Below are positions 4,917-7,333 of a stretch of 7,333 nucleotides of DNA, in pieces (positions within the stretch are counted from its first letter, which is position 1; each line of letters starts with the position of its first letter). The DNA is from DSNY01 sp016861185 (GTDB taxonomy: Bacteria; Pseudomonadota; Gammaproteobacteria; Burkholderiales; Burkholderiaceae_F). Below the pieces are notes generated by a model. It saw only the letters and a program-made list of their open reading frames with translations. It was not told the DNA's origin and did not search any database. The position numbers and the translations under genes are program-made. The stretch is taken from contig SZOR01000158.1 in NCBI GenBank assembly GCA_030263275.1, forward strand, positions 1-7,333, given 5' to 3'.

Positions 4917-6335
4917 ATGACATCAAGACGCAATTTCCTGACGGGCGCCGGCGTGCTGCTCGGTGCCGCCGGCGTGAGCCGTGCGGCGCTGGGCGCGGTG
5001 CCCGAAGCGCCGGTGGCCCCGGGTACCACGATGGCACCGCCGCTGGCGCCGAGCGCAGGCCGGCCGTACAACCCGGTGGTCACGCTCAACGGCTGGACGC
5101 TGCCGTTCCGCATGAACAACGGCTGGAAGGAGTTCCATCTCGTCGCCGAGCCGGTCGTGCGCGAAATCGCGCCGGGCATGAAGGCGCATCTGTGGGGCTA
5201 CAACGGACAGTCGCCGGGACCGACGATCGAGGTCGTCGAGGGCGACAAGGTCCGCATCTTCGTCACCAACAAGCTGCCCGAGCACACCTCGATCCACTGG
5301 CACGGCCAGCGGCTGCCGAACGGCATGGACGGCGTCGGCGGACTGACGCAGCCGCAGATCAAGCCGGGGCAGACCTTCGTCTACGAATTCGAGGCGCGCC
5401 GCCCCGGCACCTTCATGTACCACCCGCACGCCGACGAGATGGTGCAGATGGCAATGGGCATGATGGGCTTCTGGGTCACGCATCCGAAGGACCCGAAGAA
5501 GACGCCCGGCTACGCCGACGTCGACCGCGACTTCTGCTTCCTGCTGAACGCCTACGACATCGAGCCCGGCAGCTTCACGCCGAAGATCAACACGATGCTC
5601 GACTTCAACCTGTGGACGTGGAACTCGCGCAGCTTTCCCGGCATCGATGCGCTGCCGGTGCGGCTCGGCGACCGCGTTCGCATCCGCATCGGCAATCTGA
5701 CGATGACCAATCATCCGATCCATCTGCACGGGCACGAGTTCGTCGTCACCGGCACCGACGGCGGCTTCACGCAGCCCGCGTCGCGCTGGCCCGAGGTCAC
5801 CGTCGACGTCGCGGTCGGCCAGATGCGCGCGATCGAGTTCGAGGCGACCGAAGCCGGCGACTGGGCCTTCCACTGCCACAAGAGCCATCACACGATGAAT
5901 CCGATGGGGCACGACGTGCCGACGATGATCGGCGTGGATCACCGCGACGTCGTCACGCAGATCAACCGGTTGATCCCCGAATACATGGTGATGGGCGAAC
6001 GCGGCATGGCCGACATGCAGGAAATGGAGATGGCGCTGCCCGACAACACGCTGCCGATGATGACCGGCACCGGCCAGTACGGCCCGCTCGAGATGGGCGG
6101 CATGTTCACCGTGGTCAAGGTGCGCGAGGGGCTCGCGCGCGGCGACTACAAGGACCCGGGTCCGTACAAGCACCCGGCGGGAACACTCGCATACGAGTGG
6201 ACCGGCGAAAGCGCCAACCCCGTGCGCGCGCCGACCTCGCGCGCGACCGAAATCCATCCCGCGACCGGCCGTGCGACCGGCCTGCGTGAGATCGAGGTGA
6301 AAGTCCGCAAGCCGAATTCCCATTCGAATCGATGA
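4917..6335 (+). CDS. Tat-exported two-domain multicopper oxidase with Met-rich C-terminal tail
   Basis: The 472-aa protein begins with a twin-arginine signal, SRRNFLTG (3-10), followed by a hydrophobic stretch, so it should be exported folded to the periplasm. Copper-site motifs are HWHG (127-130), HPH (169-171), HPIHLHGH (266-273) and HCHKSHHTMNPM (319-330). The last supplies the trinuclear-centre histidines plus the type 1 ligands C320, H325 and probably axial M330. Only two cupredoxin domains are evident (about 60-190 and 200-345), and type 1 ligands occur only in the second. This resembles two-domain laccases more than three-domain CueO or the longer CopA. Residues 357-396 hold ten methionines (for example GERGMADMQEMEMALP), a likely Cu(I)-recruiting segment, followed by a Pro/Gly-rich C-terminal region. 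The likely role is oxidation of periplasmic Cu(I) to Cu(II). Similar proteins are annotated as copper oxidases in Burkholderiales. All visible copper ligands are intact. Confidence 0.95.
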   Translation: MTSRRNFLTGAGVLLGAAGVSRAALGAVPEAPVAPGTTMAPPLAPSAGRPYNPVVTLNGWTLPFRMNNGWKEFHLVAEPVVREIAPGMKAHLWGYNGQSPGPTIEVVEGDKVRIFVTNKLPEHTSIHWHGQRLPNGMDGVGGLTQPQIKPGQTFVYEFEARRPGTFMYHPHADEMVQMAMGMMGFWVTHPKDPKKTPGYADVDRDFCFLLNAYDIEPGSFTPKINTMLDFNLWTWNSRSFPGIDALPVRLGDRVRIRIGNLTMTNHPIHLHGHEFVVTGTDGGFTQPASRWPEVTVDVAVGQMRAIEFEATEAGDWAFHCHKSHHTMNPMGHDVPTMIGVDHRDVVTQINRLIPEYMVMGERGMADMQEMEMALPDNTLPMMTGTGQYGPLEMGGMFTVVKVREGLARGDYKDPGPYKHPAGTLAYEWTGESANPVRAPTSRATEIHPATGRATGLREIEVKVRKPNSHSNR

Positions 6336-6346
6336 CCCCCTTCCCG

Positions 6347-6387
6347 CCCCCTCTCCCCCGAATCCTCTTCCTCGAAGGGAGAGGGGG
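6347..6387. repeat. 11-bp inverted repeat CCCCCTCTCCC / GGGAGAGGGGG between oxidase and cupredoxin genes
   Basis: Perfect arms lie at 6347-6357 and 6377-6387 with a 19-base loop, and a short TTT follows the right arm on the plus strand. Pairs of CCCTCTCCC and GGGAGAGGG are a known kind of dispersed intergenic repeat in GC-rich proteobacterial genomes. This may be one copy, and it may also act as a partial terminator or mRNA-stabilising hairpin. The gap here is 109 bp, against 2-27 bp at most other junctions of the run. A second, smaller pairing, CCGCAA (6395-6400) with TTGCGG (6416-6421), lies just downstream. Confidence 0.6.
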
Positions 6388-6431
6388 TTTCGAGCCGCAA
6401 ACGGTCGACGATCGCTTGCGGGATTCTGACA

Positions 6432-6437
6432 AAGGAG
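6432..6437 (+). promoter_or_regulatory. strong ribosome-binding site of the cupredoxin gene
   Basis: AAGGAG lies 7 nt before the ATG at 6445 and is one of the two strongest Shine-Dalgarno sequences in the window. The other, also AAGGAG with 7-nt spacing, is at 6929-6934 for the CusF-like gene. Both small copper-binding proteins may therefore be made in larger amounts than the oxidase. Confidence 0.75.
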
Positions 6438-6444
6438 AACTCCC

Positions 6445-6939
6445 ATGCACCGATTGGCCCTTCTGATCGCCGCGATCCTCGCCAGCGGCGCCGCGCTTGC
6501 GCACGGCACACAGACGCACGACGACGGTCCGAACCTCGAGATGGTCGAAAAGGCGTTCGGCCGGACCGGCGACCCGAAGAAGGTCACCCGCACGATCCGC
6601 ATCAGCGGCCACGACACGATGCGCTATTCGCCGTCGAAGATCACCGTCAGGCAGGGCGAGACGATCCGCTTCGTCGTCGCCAACCACGGCAAGGTCTTCC
6701 ACGAAACCGTGCTCGGCACGATGGAAGAACTGAAAGAACACGCCGAATGGATGAAGAAGCACCCGACGATGGAGCACGACGCGCCGTACATGGTCCATCT
6801 GCCGCCCGGCAAGAAAGGCGAAATGATCTGGCAGTTCACCGAACCCGGCGAGTTCTACTTCGCCTGCCTGATTCCCGGCCACTTCGAAGCGGGCATGAAG
6901 GGTTCGATCAGGGTCATTCCGACCGCACAAGGAGATTGA
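6445..6939 (+). CDS. periplasmic cupredoxin (type 1 copper protein)
   Basis: The gene encodes 164 aa with a Sec signal peptide ending at ALA (17-19), so the mature chain would begin with H20. The cupredoxin core starts near residue 48 (VTRTIRISGHDTMRYSPSKI). The type 1 copper ligands are H86 (in HGKVFHETVLG) and C141, H146 and M151 (in FACLIPGHFEAGMKG), with the usual C-x4-H-x4-M spacing. An inserted helical stretch rich in Glu, His and Met (about 93-117: EELKEHAEWMKKHPTMEHD) lies between the first His and the Cys, and may be an extra metal site. The likely role is periplasmic electron transfer or copper carriage, with the upstream oxidase the obvious partner. The mature N-terminus HGTQTHDDG is also a potential copper-binding site. 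The stop codon is 2 bp from the next start, so it is co-expressed with the CusF-like gene. Confidence 0.93.
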   Translation: MHRLALLIAAILASGAALAHGTQTHDDGPNLEMVEKAFGRTGDPKKVTRTIRISGHDTMRYSPSKITVRQGETIRFVVANHGKVFHETVLGTMEELKEHAEWMKKHPTMEHDAPYMVHLPPGKKGEMIWQFTEPGEFYFACLIPGHFEAGMKGSIRVIPTAQGD

Positions 6940-6941
6940 CG

Positions 6942-7259
6942 ATGAGACTCGACGCATTCCGCCGCGCGCTGATCGCGGCCGCGCTGCTCGCACCGCTTGC
7001 CGCCGCCGCGCAGTCCGCGCCGGCAGGCGAAACCGACATGGCGAACGGCGAGGTCCGCCGCATCAACAAGGAGCAGAACAAGATCACGCTGCGCCATGGC
7101 GAGATCAAGTCGCTCGAGATGCCGCCGATGACGATGGTGTTCACGGTGCGCGATCCGAAGCTGCTCGACGCGGTCAAGGTCGGCGACAAGGTGCTGTTCC
7201 GCGCGGCCAAGGAAGACGGCGGCACCTACGTCGTCACCGCGATCAAACCCGCGCCCTGA
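6942..7259 (+). CDS. cusF: CusF-like periplasmic copper-binding protein, Trp-to-Met variant site
   Basis: Translation from the ATG at 6942, with AAGGAG at 6929-6934, gives 105 aa. A Sec signal peptide covers about residues 1-24 (ending AAAAQ). The mature part is a short OB-fold domain of the CusF_Ec type. NGEVRRINKEQNKITLRHG (35-53) is followed by SLEMPPMTMVFTV, then KVGDKVLFRAAKE. By spacing against E. coli CusF, H52 corresponds to H36, M63 to M47 and M65 to M49. The position of W44, which caps the copper by a cation-pi contact, is M60 here. CusF delivers periplasmic Cu(I) or Ag(I) to the CusCBA pump. In this cluster it probably carries copper between the oxidase, the cupredoxin and an efflux pump. 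The frame is open further upstream, but that part overlaps the cupredoxin gene and lacks a start signal. Confidence 0.93.
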   Translation: MRLDAFRRALIAAALLAPLAAAAQSAPAGETDMANGEVRRINKEQNKITLRHGEIKSLEMPPMTMVFTVRDPKLLDAVKVGDKVLFRAAKEDGGTYVVTAIKPAP

Positions 7260-7266
7260 TCGCGCG

Positions 7267-7333
7267 ATGAAGGAGCGGCGCGACGCGTTGCGCGCGGCTG
7301 GGCTGGCCGCGACCGCGCCGCTGTGGCCGGCCG
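7267..7333 (+). CDS. start of a further exported protein with Tat-like leader, cut by window edge
   Basis: An ATG 7 nt after the CusF-like stop opens a frame that runs to the window edge (22 full codons). The encoded start, KERRDALRAAGLAATAPLW, has a twin arginine followed by a moderately hydrophobic Ala/Leu stretch, similar to a Tat signal, though Ala stands where Phe is usual. The close spacing and same strand suggest it continues the copper gene run. No good Shine-Dalgarno precedes the ATG, so translation may depend on coupling to the upstream gene. Too little is visible to name a family. Confidence 0.5.
   Translation, partial: MKERRDALRAAGLAATAPLWPA

Noticed and set aside
4923..6617. Long minus-strand open frame of 564 codons opposite the multicopper oxidase
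   Set aside because: The plus strand here encodes an oxidase with every copper motif intact. The antisense product is an Arg/His/Asp-rich sequence with no recognisable domain, as expected for a shadow frame in GC-rich DNA.
1..7333. CRISPR arrays, tRNA/rRNA genes, insertion sequences, phage or defence genes
   Set aside because: No regularly spaced direct repeats, no cloverleaf-like conserved TTCGAATC/GGTTCGA arrangement in a tRNA context, no transposase motifs and no terminal repeats with target duplications were seen. The ATTCGAATC at 6322-6330 is the coding end of the oxidase gene.

Overview
The window is very GC-rich DNA with tightly packed genes. Every large real gene has strongly GC-biased codon use, and this produces many long shadow frames. 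The gene families and the style of the exported copper proteins point to a Gram-negative proteobacterium, most likely a betaproteobacterium (Burkholderiales or a relative). That placement is inferred from family resemblance and composition; no phylogenetic marker is present.

Layout. (1) 1-1133, minus strand: the N-terminal 377 codons of a CYTH-CHAD protein (inorganic triphosphatase/polyphosphate-binding type), cut by the window edge. (2) 1134-1285: divergent intergenic region. (3) 1286-2266, plus: a short MgtE-like divalent cation transporter with a degenerate CBS region and five membrane helices, lacking the usual N domain. (4) 2279-2626, minus: a small exported protein of unknown function with two cysteines and an HxH motif, convergent with the mgtE-like gene. 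(5) 2627-2703: a 77-bp divergent control region with two TAGACT -10-like boxes 6-7 nt from the start codons. One of these boxes lies inside a perfect GGCTAG-T-CTAGCC palindrome. (6) 2704 to the end, plus: a run of envelope copper-handling genes. In order these are a His-rich CzcI-like periplasmic protein, a 105-aa exported protein of unknown function, a TolC/CusC-type outer-membrane lipoprotein, a Tat-exported two-domain multicopper oxidase with a Met-rich tail, a cupredoxin, a CusF-like copper chaperone, and the first 22 codons of a further gene with a Tat-like leader.

How it fits together. All six complete genes of the plus-strand run encode exported proteins, which suggests a periplasmic copper detoxification module. 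The oxidase would convert Cu(I) to Cu(II). The cupredoxin, CusF-like and His-rich proteins would bind or hand over copper. The outer-membrane factor would be the exit duct. No inner-membrane pump, adaptor protein or copper-responsive regulator is in the window. An RND or other pump may follow downstream, or the duct may work with a pump encoded elsewhere. The small divergent gene at 2279-2626 shares its control region with this module and may belong to it. No tRNA, rRNA, CRISPR array, insertion sequence or phage gene was seen. All intergenic stretches are shorter than 300 bases.
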